A program made the translations under genes and the position numbers. Under the pieces are notes generated by a model. That model did not search any database and was not told the origin of the DNA. It worked only from the letters and a program-made list of their open reading frames with translations. A stretch of 64,000 bases of DNA from Hydractinia symbiolongicarpus (taxonomy: Eukaryota > Cnidaria > Hydrozoa > Anthoathecata > Hydractiniidae): the NCBI RefSeq assembly GCF_029227915.1, contig NC_079880.1, positions 1,490,001-1,554,000 of the forward strand, given 5' to 3'. Below are positions 22,411 to 35,900 of this stretch, in pieces (positions within the stretch are counted from its first letter, which is position 1; each line of letters opens with the position of its first letter).

Positions 22411-24330
22411 CGTTTTGGAAATGAGTTTACTCACCGGGTACTTTCTTTGTATACATTCGACTATACGGCCCAAGCCCGGGATTTACGGGAAATCGCGGGT
22501 TTTCGTTTGCCGGCGATTAAACTTCTTTTATTCAGCGTCTCATCAAAAATGAAAACATTTTTAAAAACTACAAGTCTTATGCGTTTTAGTGGTGAAAAGA
22601 TAATTTAAAAAATCGTTTAGGAGATGAGTTTACTCACTGGGTACTTTCTTTGTATACTTTTGACTATACGGGCCAAGCCGGGATTTACGGGAAATCGCAG
22701 GTTTTCGTTTGCCGGCGATTAAACTGCTTTTATTCAGCGTCTCATCAAAAATGAAAACATTCTTGAAAACTACAAGTCTCGTGCGTTTTAGTGGTGTAAT
22801 AATAATTTAAAAAATCGTTTGTGAAATGAGTTTACTCCCTGGGTACTTTCTTTGTATACTTTTGACTATACGGGCCAAGCCGGGATTTACGGGAAATCGC
22901 GGGTTTTCGTTTGCCGGCGATTAAACTTCTTTTATTCAGCGTCTCATCAAAAATGAAAACAGTTTTGAAAACTACAAGTCTCATGCGTTTTAGTGGTGAA
23001 AAAGTAATTTAAAAAATCGTTCGGGAAATGAGTTTACTCCCTGGGTACTTTTTTTGTATACTTTTGACTATACGGGCCAAGCCCAGGATTTACGGGAAAT
23101 CGCGGGTTTTCGTTTGCCGGCGATTAAACTTCTTTTATTCAGCGTCTCATCAAAAATGAAAACATTTTTAAAAACTACAAGTCTTATGCGTTTTAGTGGT
23201 GAAAAAATAATTTAAAAAATCGTTCTGGAAATGAGTTTACTCCCTGGGTACTTTCTTTGTATACTTTTGACTATACGGGCCGAGTCCGGGATTTACGGGA
23301 AATCGCAGGTTTTCGTTTGCCGGCGATTAAACTGCTTTTATTCAGCGTGTCATCAAAAATGAAAACACTTTTAAAAAACTACAAGTCTTATGCGTTTTAG
23401 TGGTGAAAAAATAATTTAAAAAATCGTTCGGGAAATGAGTTTACTCCCTGGGTACTTTCTTTGTATACTTTTGACTATACGGGTCGAGTCCGGGATTTAG
23501 GGAAATCGCAGGTTTTCGTTTGCCGGCGATTAAACTGCTTTTTTTCAGCGTCTTATCAAAAATGAAAACATTTTTGAAAACTACAAGTCTTATGCGTTTT
23601 AGTGGTGAAAACATAATTTAAAAAATCGTTCGGGAAATGAGTTTACTCCCTGGGTACTTTCTTTGTATACTTTTGACTATACGGGCCGAGTCCGGGATTT
23701 AGGGAAATCGCAGGTTTTCGTTTGCCGGCGATTAAACTGCTTTTTTTTATCGTCTCATCAAAAATGAAAACATTTTTGAAAACTACAAGTCTCATGCGTT
23801 TTAGTGGTGAAAAAATAATTTAAAAAATCGTTCGGGAAATGAGTTTACTTCCTGGGTACTTTCTTTGTATACTTTTGACTATACGGGCCAAGCCGGGATT
23901 TACGGGAAATCGCGGGTTTTCGTTTGCCGGCGATTAAACTTCTTTTATTCAGCGTCTCATCAAAAATGAAAACATTTTTAAAAACTACAAGTCTTATGCG
24001 TTTTAGTGATGAAAAAATAATTTAAAAAATCGTTCTGGAAATGAGTTTACTCACAGGGTACTTTCTTTGTATACATTCGACTATACGTGCCAAGCCCGCG
24101 ATTTACGGTAAATCGCAGGTTTTCGTTTTCCGGCGATTAAACCTCTTTCATTAAGCGTCTAATCAAAAATGAAAACATTTTTGAAAACTACAAGTCTCAT
24201 GCGTTTTAGTGGTGAAAAAGTAATTTAAAAAATCGTTCGGGAAATGAGTTTACTCCCTGGGTACTTTCTTTGTATACTTTTGACTATACGGGCCAAGCCC
24301 AGGATTTACGGGAAATCGCGGGTTTTCGTT
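22410..24330. repeat. Mosaic satellite monomers in the central segment
   Basis: Mixed monomers with GTGCGTTTTAGTGGTGTAAT, AACAGTTTTGAAAAC, CGTGTCATC, TTTTTTTTATCGTCTC and CCCGCGATTTACGGTAAAT markers. There is no clean HOR. The GTGTCATC and ATTTAGGG units resemble those at 5.8-8 kb. Confidence 0.65.
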
Positions 24331-25580
24331 TGCCGGCGATTAAACTTCTTTTATTCAGCGTCTCATCAAAAATGAAAACATTTTTAAAAACTACAAGTCT
24401 TATGCGTTTTAGTGGTGAAAAAATAATTTAAAAAATCGTTCTGGAAATGAGTTTACTCCCTGGGTACTTTCTTTGTATACTTTTGACTATACGGGCCGAG
24501 TCCGGGATTTACGGGAAATCGCAGGTTTTCGTTTGCCGGCGATTAAACTGCTTTTATTCAGCGTGTCATCAAAAATGAAAACATTTTTGAAAACTACAAG
24601 TCTCATGCGTTTTAGTGGTGAAAAAATAATTTAAAAAATCGTTCGGGAAATGAGTTTACTCCCTGGGTACTTTCTTTGTATACTTTTGACTATACGGGCC
24701 GAGTCCGGGATTTAGGGAAATCGCAGGTTTTCGTTTGCCGGCGATTAAACTGCTTTTTTTCAGTGTCTCATCAAAAATGAAAACATTTTTGAAAACTACA
24801 AGTCTCATGCGTTTTAGTGGTAAAAAAATAATTTAAAAAATCGTTCGGGAAATGAGTTTACTTCCTGGGTACTTTCTTTGTATACTTTTGACTATACGGG
24901 CCAAGCCGGGATTTACGGGAAATCGCGGGTTTTCGTTTGCCGGCGATTAAACTTCTTTTATTCAGCGTCTCATCAAAAATGAAAACATTTTTAAAAACTA
25001 CAAGTCTTATGCGTTTTAGTGGTGAAAAAATAATTTAAAAAATCGTTCTGGAAATGAGTTTACTCCCTGGGTACTTTCTTTGTATACTTTTGACTATACG
25101 GGCCGAGTCCGGGATTTACGGGAAATCGCAGGTTTTCGTTTGCCGGCGATTAAACTGCTTTTATTCAGCGTGTCATCAAAAATGAAAACATTTTTGAAAA
25201 CTACAAGTCTCATGCGTTTTAGTGGTGAAAAAATAATTTAAAAAATCGTTCGGGAAATGAGTTTACTCCCTGGGTACTTTCTTTGTATACTTTTGACTAT
25301 ACGGGCCGAGTCCGGGATTTAGGGAAATCGCAGGTTTTCGTTTGCCGGCGATTAAACTGCTTTTTTTCAGTGTCTCATCAAAAATGAAAACATTTTTGAA
25401 AACTACAAGTCTCATGCGTTTTAGTGGTAAAAAAATAATTTAAAAAATCGTTCGGGAAATGAGTTTACTTCCTGGGTACTTTCTTTGTATACTTTTGACT
25501 ATACGGGCCAAGCCGGGATTTACGGGAAATCGCGGGTTTTCGTTTGCCGGCGATTAAACTTCTTTTATTCAGCGTCTCAT
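24330..25580. repeat. 3-monomer HOR, two copies of 607 bp
   Basis: Two copies that look almost identical. TTTTTTTCAGTGTCTC, the GTGTCATC monomer and the GTGGTAAAAAAATAATTT monomer all recur 607 bp apart; for example CAGTGTCTC is at 24761 and 25368. It is a separate event from the 607-bp HOR at 4.5 kb because its component monomers differ. Confidence 0.85.
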
Positions 25581-28020
25581 CAAAAAATAAAAACATTTTT
25601 AAAAACTACAAGTCTCATGCGATTTAGTGGTGAAAAAGTGATTTAAAAAATCGTTCGGGAAATGAGTTTACTCCCTTGGTACTTTCTTTGCATACTTTTG
25701 ACTATACGGGCCAAGCCCGGGATTTACGGGAAATCGCGGATTTTCGTTTGCCGGCGATTAAACTTCTTTTATTCAGCGTCTCATCAAAAATGAAAACATT
25801 TTTAAAAACTACAAGTCTTATGCGTTTTAGTGATGAAAAAATAATTTAAAAAATCGTTCTGGAAATGAGTTTACTCCCTGGGTACTTTCTTTGTATACTT
25901 TTGACTATACGGGCCAAGCCGGGATTTACGGGAAATCGCGGGTTTTCGTTTGCCGGCGATTAAACTTCTTTTATTCAGCATCTCATCAAAAATGAAAACA
26001 TTCTTGAAAACTACAAGTCTCATGCGTTTTAGTGGTGAAATAATAATTTAAAAAATCGTTTGGGAAATGAGTTTACTCCCTGGGTACTTTCTTTGTATAC
26101 TTTTGACTATACGGGCCGAGTCCAGGATTTACGGGAAATCGCAGGTTTTCGTTTGCCGGCGATTAAACTTCTTTTATTCAGCGTCTCATCAAAAAATGAA
26201 AACATTTTTAAAAACTACAAGTCTCATGCGATTTAGTGGTGAAAAAGTGATTTAAAAAATCGTTCGGGAAATGAGTTTACTCCCTTGGTACTTTCTTTGC
26301 ATACTTTTGACTATACGGGCCAAGCCCGGGATTTACGGGAAATCGCGGATTTTCGTTTGCCGGCGATTAAACTTCTTTTATTCAGTGTCTCATCAAAAAT
26401 GAAAACATTTTTGAAAACTACAAGTCTCATGCGTTTTAGTGGTGAAAAAATAATTTAAAAAATCGTTCGGGAGATGAGTTTACTCCCTGGGTACTTTCTT
26501 TGTATACTTTTGACTATACGGGCCAAGCCAAGAGTTACGGGAAATCGCGGGTTTTCGTTTGCCGGCGATTAAACTTCTTTTATTCAGCGTCTCATCAAAA
26601 ATGAAAACATTTTTAAAAACTACAAGTCTTATGCGTTTTAGTGGTGAAAAAATAATTTAAAAAATCGTTCTGGAAATGAGTTTACTCCCTGGGTACTTTC
26701 TTTGTATACTTTTGACTATACGGGCCGAGTCCGGGATTTAGGGAAATCGCAGGTTTTCGTTTGCCGGCGATTAAACTGCTTTTTTTCAGCGTCTCATCAA
26801 AAATGAAAACATTTTTGACAACTACAAGTCTCATGCGTTTTAGTGGTGAAAAAATAATTTAAAAAATCGTTTGGGAAATGAGTTTACTCCCTGGGTACTT
26901 TCTTTGTATACTTTTGACTATACGGGCCAAGCCCAGGATTTACGGGAAATCGCGGGTTTTGGTTTGCCGGCGATTAAACTTCTTTTATTCAGCGTCTCAT
27001 CAAAAATGAAAACATTTTTGACAACTACAAGTCTCATGCGTTTTAGTGGTGAAAAAATAATTTAAAAAATCGTTCGGGAAATGAGTTTACTTCCTGGGTA
27101 CTTTCTTTGTATACTTTTGACTATACGGGCCAAGCCGGGATTTACGGGAAATCGCGGGTTTTCGTTTGCCGGCGATTAAACTTCTTTTATTCAGCGTCTC
27201 ATCAAAAATGAAAACATTTTTAAAAACTACAAGTCTTATGCGTTTTAGTGATGAAAAAATAATTTAAAAAATCGTTCTGGAAATGAGTTTACTCACAGGG
27301 TACTTTCTTTGTATACATTCGACTATACGTGCCAAGCCCGGGATTTACGGGAAATCGCGGGTTTTCGTTTGCCGGTGATTAAACTGCTTTTATTCAGCGT
27401 CTCATCAAAAATGAAAACTTTCTTAAAAACTACAAGTCTCATGCGTTTTAGTGGTGAAATAATAATTTAAAAAATCGTTTGGGAAATGAGTTTACTCCCT
27501 GGGTACTTTCTTTGTATACTTTTGACTATACGGGCCGAGTCCAGGATTTACGGGAAATCGCAGGTTTTCGTTTGCCTGCGATTAAACTTCTTTTATTCAG
27601 CGTCTTATCAAAAAATGAAAACATTTTTAAAAACTACAAGTCTCATGCGATTTAGTGGTGAAAAAGTGATTTAAAAAATCGTTCGGGAAATGAGTTTACT
27701 CCCTTGGTACTTTCTTTGCATACTTTTGACTATACGGGCCAAGCCCGGGATTTACGGGAAATCGCGGATTTTCGTTTGCCGGCGATTAAACTTCTTTTAT
27801 TCAGTGTCTCATCAAAAATGAAAACATTTTTGAAAACTACAAGTCTCATGCGTTTTAGTGGTGAAAAAATAATTTAAAAAATCGTTCGGGAGATGAGTTT
27901 ACTCCCTGGGTACTTTCTTTGTATACTTTTGACTATACGGGCCAAGCCAAGAGTTACGGGAAATCGCGGGTTTTCGTTTGCCGGCGATTAAACTTCTTTT
28001 ATTCAGCGTCTCATCAAAAA
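25580..28020. repeat. 7-monomer HOR (~1419 bp) with an internal 3-mer step
   Basis: The TACTCCCTTGGTAC monomer occurs at 25670, 26278 and 27697, intervals of 608 and 1419 bp. AAGCCAAGAGTTACGGG recurs at about 26525 and 27944, also 1419 bp apart. Within it, two adjacent monomers share TTTTTGACAACTAC (about 26813 and 27014), a single-monomer duplication. Confidence 0.8.
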
Positions 28021-29640
28021 TGAAAACATTTTTGAAAACTACAAGTCTATGCGTTTTAGTGGTGAAAAAATAATTTAAAAAATCGTTCCGGAAATGGGTT
28101 TACTCCCTGGGTACTTTCTTTGTATACTTTTGACTATACGGGCCGAGTCCGGGATTTAGGGAAATCGCAGGTTTTCGTTTGCCGGCGATTAAACTGCTTT
28201 TTTTCAGCGTCTCATCAAAAATGAAGATATTTTTGAAAACTACAAGTCTTATGCGTTTTAGTGGTGAAAAAATAATTTGAAAAATCGTTCGGGAAATGAG
28301 TTTACTTCCTGGGTACTTTCTTTGTATACTTTTGACTATACGGGCCAAGCCGGGATTTACGGGAAATCGCGGGTTTTCGTTTGCCGGCGATTAAACTTCT
28401 TTTATTCAGCGTCTCATCAAAAATGAAAACATTTTTGAAAACTACAAGTCTCATGCGTTTTAGTGGTGAAAAAGTAATTTAAAAAATCGTTCGGGAAATG
28501 AGTTTACTCCCTGGGTACTTTCTTTGTATACTTTTGACTATACGGGCCAAGCCCAGGATTTACGGGAAATCGCGGGTTTTGGTTTGCCGGCGATTAAACT
28601 TCTTTTATTCAGCGTCTCATCAAAAATGAAAACATTTTTAAGAACTACAAGTCTTATGCGTTTTAGTGGTGAAAAAATAATTTAAAAAATCGTTCTGGAA
28701 ATGAGTTTACTCCCTGGGTACTTTCCTTGTATACTTTTGACTATACGGGCCGAGTTCGGGATTTACGGAAAATCGCAGGTTTTCTTTTGCCGGCGATTAA
28801 ACTTTTTTTATTCAGCGTCTCATCAAAAATGAAAACATTTTTAAAAACTGCAAGTCTCATGCGTTTTAGTGGTGAAAAAGTGATTTAAAAATTCGTTCGG
28901 GAAATGAGTTTACTCCCTGGGTACTTTCTTTGCATACTTTTGACTATACGGGCCAAGCCCGGGATTTACGGGAAATCGCGGATTTTCGTTTCTTGGCGAT
29001 TAAACTTCTTTTATTCAGTGTCTCATCAAAAATGAAAACATTTTTGAAAACTACAAGTCTCATGCGTTTTAGTGGTGAAAAAATAATTTAAAAAATCGTT
29101 CGGGAAATGAGTTTACTCCCTGGGCACTTTCTTTGTATACTTTTGACTATACGGGCCAAGCCGGGAGTTACGGGAAATCGCGGCTTTTCGTTTGCCGGCG
29201 ATTAAACTTCTTTTATTCCGCGTCTCATCAAAAATGAAAACATTTTTAAAAACTACAAGTCTTATGCGTTTTAGTGGTGAAAAAATAATTTAAAAAATCG
29301 TTCTGGAAATGAGTTTACTCCCTGGGTACTTTCTTTGTATATTTTGACTATACGGGCCGAGTCCGGGATTTAGGGAAATCGCAGGTTTTCGTTTGCCGGC
29401 GATTAAACTGCTTTTTTTCAGCGTCTCATCAAAAATGAAGACATTTTTGATAACTACAAGTCTCACGCGTTTTAGTGGTGAAAAAATAATTTGAAAAATC
29501 GTTCGGGAAATGAGTTTACTTCCTGGGTACTTTCTTTGTATACTTTTGACTATACGGGCCAAGCCGGGATTTACGGGAAATTGCGGGTTTTCGTTTGCCG
29601 GCGATTAAACTTCTTTTATTCAGCGTCTCATCAAAAATGA
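27700..29640. repeat. 6-monomer HOR, ~1214 bp
   Basis: ATGAAG replaces ATGAAA at 28221 and 29435, and TTTGCATAC occurs near 27717 and 28932, both about 1214 bp apart. The two copies have diverged more than the 607-bp HORs. Differences include GTATATTTTGAC, TTTCTTGGCGATT and CTCACGCGTT in the right copy. Confidence 0.75.
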
Positions 29641-32600
29641 AAACATTTTTGAAAACTACAAGTCTCATGCGTTTTAGTGGTGAAAAAATAATTTAAAAAA
29701 TCGTTCTGGAAATGAGTTTACTCCCTGGGTACTTTCTTTGTATACTTTTGACTATACGGGCCAAGCCCAGGATTTACGGGAAATCGCGGGTTTTCGTTTG
29801 CCGGCGATTAAACTTCTTTTATTCAGCGTCTCATCAAAAATGAAAACATTTTTAAAAACTACAAGTCTTATGCGTTTTAGTGGTGAGAAAATAATTTAAA
29901 AAATCGTTCTGGAAATGAGTTTACTCACAGGGTACTTTCTTTGTATACATTCGACTATACGTGCCAAGCCCGGGATTTACGGGAAATCGCGGGTTTTCGT
30001 TTGCCAGCGATTAAACTGCTTTTATTCAGCGTCTCATCAAAAATGAAAACATTCTTGAAAACTACAAGTCTCATGCGTTTTAGTGGTGAAATAATAATTT
30101 AAAAAATCGTTTGGGAAATGAGTTTACTCCCTGGGTACTTTCTTTGTATACTTTTGACTATATGAGCCGAGTCCAGGATTTACGGGAAATCGCAGGTTTT
30201 CGTTTGCCGGCGATTAAACTTCTTTTATTCAGCGTCTCATCAAAAATGAAAACATTTTTGAAAACTACCAATCTCATGCGTTTTAGTGGTGAAAAAGTAA
30301 TTTAAAAAATCGTTCGGGAAATGAGTTTACTCCCTGGGTACTTTCTTTTTATACTTTTGACTATACGGGCCAAGCCCAGGATTTACGGGAAATCGCGGGT
30401 TTTCGTTTGCCGGCGATTAAACTTCTTTTATTCAGCGTCTCATCAAAAATGAAAACATTTTTGAAAACTAGAAGTCTCATGCGTTTTAGTGGTGAAAAAA
30501 TAATTTAAAAAATTGTTCGGGAAATGAGTTTACTCTCTGGGTACTTTCTTTGTATACTTTTGACTATACGGGCCAAGCCGGGATTTACGGGAAATCGCGG
30601 GTTTTCGTTTGCCGGCGATTAAACTTCTTTTATTCAGCGTCTCATCAAAAATGAAAACATTTTTAAAAACTACAAGTCTTATGCGTTTTAGTGGTGAAAA
30701 AATAATTTAAAAAATCGTTCTGGAAATGAGTTTACTCCCTGGGTACTTTCTTTGTATACTTTTGACTATACGGGCCGAGTCCGGGATTCAGGGAAATTGC
30801 AGGTTTTCGTTTGCCGGCGATTAAACTGCTTTTATTCAGCGTCTCATCAAAAATGAAAACATTTTTAAAAACTACAAGTCTTATGCGTTTTAGTGGTGAA
30901 AAAATAATTTAAAAAATCGTTCTGGAAATGACTTTACTCCCTGGGTACTTTCTTTGTATACTTTTGACTATACGGGCCGAGTCCGGGATTTAGGGAAATT
31001 GCAGGTTTTCGTTTGCCGGCGATTAAACTGCTTTTTTTCAGCGTCTCATCAAAAATGAAAACATTTTTGAAAACTACAAGTCTCATGCGTTTTAGTGGTG
31101 AAAAAGTAATTTAAAAAATCGTTCGGGAAATGAGTTTACTCCCTGGGTACTTTCTTTGTATACTTTTGACTATACGGGCCAAGCCCAGGATTTACGGGAA
31201 ACGCGGGTTTTCGTTTGCCGGCAATTAAACTTCTTTTATTCAGCGTCTCATCAAAAATGAAAACATTTTTAAAAACTACAAGTCTTATGCGTTTTAGTGG
31301 AGAAAAAATAATTTAAAAAATCGTTCTGGAAATGAGTTTACTCCCTGGGTCCTTTCTTTGTATACTTTTGACTATACGGGCCGAGTCCGGGATTTACGGG
31401 AAATCGCAGGTTTTCGTTTGCCAGCGATTAAACTTCTTTTATTCAGCGTCTCATCAAAAATGAAAACATTTTTGAAAACTACAAGTCTCATGCGTTTTAG
31501 TGGTGAAAAAGTAATTTAAAAAATCGTTCGGGAAATGAGTTTACTCCCTGGGTACTTTCTTTTTATACTTTTGACTATACGGGCCAAGCCCGGGATTTAC
31601 GGGAAATCGCGGGTTTTCGTTTGCCGGCGATTAAACTTCTTTTATTCAGCGTCTCATCAAAAATGAAAACATTTTTGAAAACTACAAGTCTCATGCGTTT
31701 TAGTGGTGAAAAAATAATTTAAAAAATTGTTCGGGAAATGAGTTTACTCTCTGGGTACTTTCTTTGTATACTTTTGACTATACGGGCCAAGCCGGGATTT
31801 ACGGGAAATCGCGGGTTTTCGTTTGCCGGCGATTAAACTTCTTTTATTCAGCGTCTCATCAAAAATGAAAACATTTTTAAAAACTACAAGTCTTATGCGT
31901 TTTAGTGGTGAAAAAATAATTTAAAAAATCGTTCTGGAAATGAGTTTACTCCCTGGGTACTTTCTTTGTATACTTTTGACTATACGGGCCGAGTCCGGGA
32001 TTTAGGGAAATTGCAGGTTTTCGTTTGCCGGCGATTAAACTGCTTTTTTTCAGCGTCTCATCAAAAATGAAAACATTTTTGAAAACTACAAGTCTCATGC
32101 GTTTTAGTGGTGAAAAAGTAATTTAAAAAATCGTTCGGGAAATGAGTTTACTCCCTGGGTACTTTCTTTGTATACTTTTGACTATACGGGCCAAGCCCAG
32201 GATTTACGGGAAATCGCGGGTTTTCGTTTGCCGGCAATTAAACTTCTTTTATTCAGCGTCTCATCAAAAATGAAAACATTTTTAAAAACTACAAGTCTCA
32301 TGCGTTTTAGTGGTGAAAAAGTAATTTAAAAAATCGTTCGGGAAATGAGTTTACTCCCTGGGTACTTTCTTTGTATACTTTTGACTATACGAGCCGAGTC
32401 CAGGATTTACGGGAAATCGCAGGTTTTCGTTTGCCGGCGATTAAACTTCTTTTATTCAGCGTCTCATCAAAAATGAAAACATTTTTAAAAACTGCAAGTC
32501 TCATGCGTTTTAGTGGTGAAAAAGTAATTTAAAAAATCGTTCGGGAAATGAGTTTACTCCCTGGGTACTTTCTTTTTATACTTTTGACTAAACGGGCCAA

Positions 32601-35600
32601 GCCCGGGATTTACGGGAAATCGCGGGTTTTCGTTTGCCGGCGATTAAACTTCTTTTATTCAGCGTCTCATCAAAAATGAAAACATTTTTGAAAACTACAA
32701 GTCTCATGCGTTTTAGTGGTGAAAAAGTAATTTAAAAAATCGTTCGGGAAATGAGTTTACTCCCTGGGTACTTTCTTTGTATACTTTTGACTATACGGGC
32801 CAAGCCCAGGATTTACGGGAAACGCGGGTTTTCGTTTGCCGGCAATTAAACTTCTTTTATTCAGCGTCTCATCAAAAATGAAAACATTTTTAAAAACTAC
32901 AAGTCTTATGCGTTTTAGTGGAGAAAAAATAATTTAAAAAATCGTTCTGGAAATGAGTTTACTCCCTGGGTACTTTCTTTGTATACTTTTGACTATACGG
33001 GCCGAGTCCGGGATTTACGGGAAATCGCAGGTTTTCGTTTGCCGGCGATTAAACTTCTTTTATTCAGCGTCTCATCAAAAATGAAAACATTTTTGAAAAC
33101 TACAAGTCTCATGCGTTTTAGTGGTGAAAAAGTAATTTAAAAAATCGTTCGGGAAATGAGTTTACTCCCTGGGTACTTTCTTTTTATACTTTTGACTATA
33201 CGGGCCAAGCCCGGGATTTACGGGAAATCGCGGGTTTTCGTTTGCCGGCGATTAAACTTCTTTTATTCAGCGTCTCATCAAAAATGAAAACATTTTTAAA
33301 AACTACAAGTCTCATGCGTTTTAGTGGTGAAAAAATAATTTAAAAATTTTTTCGGGAAATGAGTTTACTCTCTGGGTACTTTCTTTGTATACTTTTGACT
33401 ATACGGGCCAAGCCGGGATTTACGGGAAATCGCGGGTTTTCGTTTGCCGGCGATTAAACTTCTTTTATTCAGCGTCTCATCAAAAATGAAAACATTTTTA
33501 AAAACTACAAGTCTTATGCGTTTTAGTGGTGAAAAAATAATTTAAAAAATCGTTCTGGAAATGAGTTTACTCCCTGGGTACTTTCTTTGTATACTTTTGA
33601 CTATACGGGCCGAGTCCGGGATTTAGGGAAATTGCAGGTTTTCGTTTGCCGGCGATTAAACTGCTTTTTTTCAGCGTCTCATCAAAAATAAAAACATTTT
33701 TGAAAACTACAAGTCTCATGCGTTTTAGTGGTGAAAAAGTAATTTAAAAAATCGTTCGGGAAATGAGTTTACTCCCTGGGTACTTTCTTTGTATACTTTT
33801 GACTATACGGGCCAAGCCCAGGATTTACGGGAAATCGCGGGTTTTCGTTTGCCGGCAATTAAACTTCTTTTATTCAGCGTCTCATCAAAAATGAAAACAT
33901 TTTTAAAAACTACAAGTCTCATGCGTTTTAGTGGTGAAAAAATAATTTAAAAAATTGTTCGGGAAATGAGTTTACTCTCTGGGTACTTTCTTTGTATACT
34001 TTTGACTATACGGGCCAAGCCGGGATTTACGGGAAATCGCGGGTTTTCGTTTGCCGGCGATTAAACTTCTTTTATTCAGCGTCTCATCAAAAATGAAAAC
34101 ATTTTTAAAAACTAAAAGTCTTATGCGTTTTAGTGGTGAAAAAATAATTTAAAAAATCGTTCTGGAAATGAGTTTACTCCCTGGGTACTTTCTTTGTATA
34201 CTTTTGACTATACGGGCCGAGTCCGGGATTTAGGGAAATTGCAGGTTTTCGTTTGCCGGCGATTAAACTGCTTTTTTTCAGCGTCTCATCAAAAATAAAA
34301 ACATTTTTGAAAACTACAAGTCTCATGCGTTTTAGTGGTGAAAAAGTAATTTAAAAAATCGTTCGGGAAATGAGTTTACTCCCTGGGTACTTTCTTTGTA
34401 TACTTTTGACTATACGGGCCAAGCCCAGGATTTACGGGAAATCGCGGGTTTTCGTTTGCCGGCAATTAAACTTCTTTTATTCAGCGTCTCATCAAAAATG
34501 AAAACATTTTTAAAAACTACAAGTCTTATGCGTTTTAGTGGTGAAAAAATAATTTAAAAAATCGTTCGGGAAATGAGTTTACTCCCTGGGTACTTTCTTT
34601 GTATACTTTTGATTATACGGGCCGAGTCCGGGATTTAGGGAAATCGCAGGTTTTCGTTTGCCGGCGATTAAACTGCTTTTTTTCAGCGTCTCATCAAAAA
34701 TGAAAACATTTTTGAAAACTACAAGTCTCATGCGTTTTAGTGGTGAAAATATAATTTAAAAAATCGTTCGGGAAATGAGTTTACTTCCTGGGTACTTTCT
34801 TTGTATACTTTTGACTATACGGGCCAAGCCGGGATTTACGGTAAATCGCGGGTTTTCGTTTGCCGGCGATTAAACTTCTTTTATTCAGCGTCTCATCAAA
34901 AATGAAAACATTTTTAAAAACTACAAGTCTCATGCGTTTTAGTGATGAAAAAATAATTTAAAAAATCGTTCTGGAAATGAGTTTACTCACAGGGTACTTT
35001 CTTTGTATACATTCGACTATACGTGCCAAGCCCGGGATTTACGGTAAATCGCGGGTTTTCGTTTGCCGGCGATTAAACTGCTTTAATTCAGCGTCTTATC
35101 AAAAATGAAAAAATGTTTAAAAACTACAAGTCTTATGCGTTTTATTGGTGAAAAAATAATTTAAAAAATCGTTCTGGAAATGAGTTTACTCCCTGGGTAC
35201 TTTCTTTGTATACTTTTGACTATACGGGCCGAGTCCGGGATTTGGGGAAATTGCAGGTTTTCGTTTGCCGGCGATTAAACTGCTTTTTTTCAGCGTCTCA
35301 TCAAAAATGAAAACATTTTTGAAAACTACAAGTCTCATGCGTTTTAGTGGTGAAAAAGTAATTTAAAAAATCGTTCAGGAAATGAGTTTACTCCCTGGGT
35401 ACTTTCTTTGTATACTTTTGACTATACGGGCCAAGCCCAGGATTTACGGGAAATCGCGGGTTTTCGTTTGCCGGCAATTAAACTTCTTTTATTCAGCGTC
35501 TCATCAAAAATGAAAACATTTTTAAAAACTACAAGTCTCATGCGTTTTAGTGGTGAAAAAGTAATTTAAAAAATCGTTCGGGAAATGAGTTTACTCCCTG

Positions 35601-35900
35601 GGTACTTTCTTTGTATACTTTTGACTATACGAGCCGAGTCCAGGATTTACGGGAAATCGCAGGTTTTCGTTTGCCGGCGATTAAACTTCTTTTATTCAGC
35701 GTCTCATCAAAAATGAAAACATTTTTAAAAACTGCAAGTCTCATGCGTTTTAGTGGTGAAAAAGTAATTTAAAAAATCGTTCGGGAAATGAGTTTACTCC
35801 CTGGGTACTTTCTTTTTATACTTTTGACTATACGGGCCAAGCCCGGGATTTACGGGAAATCGCGGGTTTTCGTTTGCCGGCGATTAAACTTCTTTTATTC
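29640..35900. repeat. Complex satellite block with interleaved 3-, 5-, 6-, 8- and 16-monomer spacings
   Basis: TTTACTCTCTGGG occurs near 30529, 31743, 33364 and 33971 (intervals about 1214, 1621 and 607). CTTTTTATAC occurs near 30345, 31559, 32572, 33180 and 35812. ACGAGCCGAGTCC occurs near 32389 and 35629 (about 3240 bp, 16 monomers). The monomers are similar to each other, and no single multiplicity explains the block, so it looks like overlapping duplications of different sizes. Two monomers near 35.04-35.15 kb (CTTTAATTCAGCG, ATGAAAAAATG) carry several private changes. Confidence 0.7.
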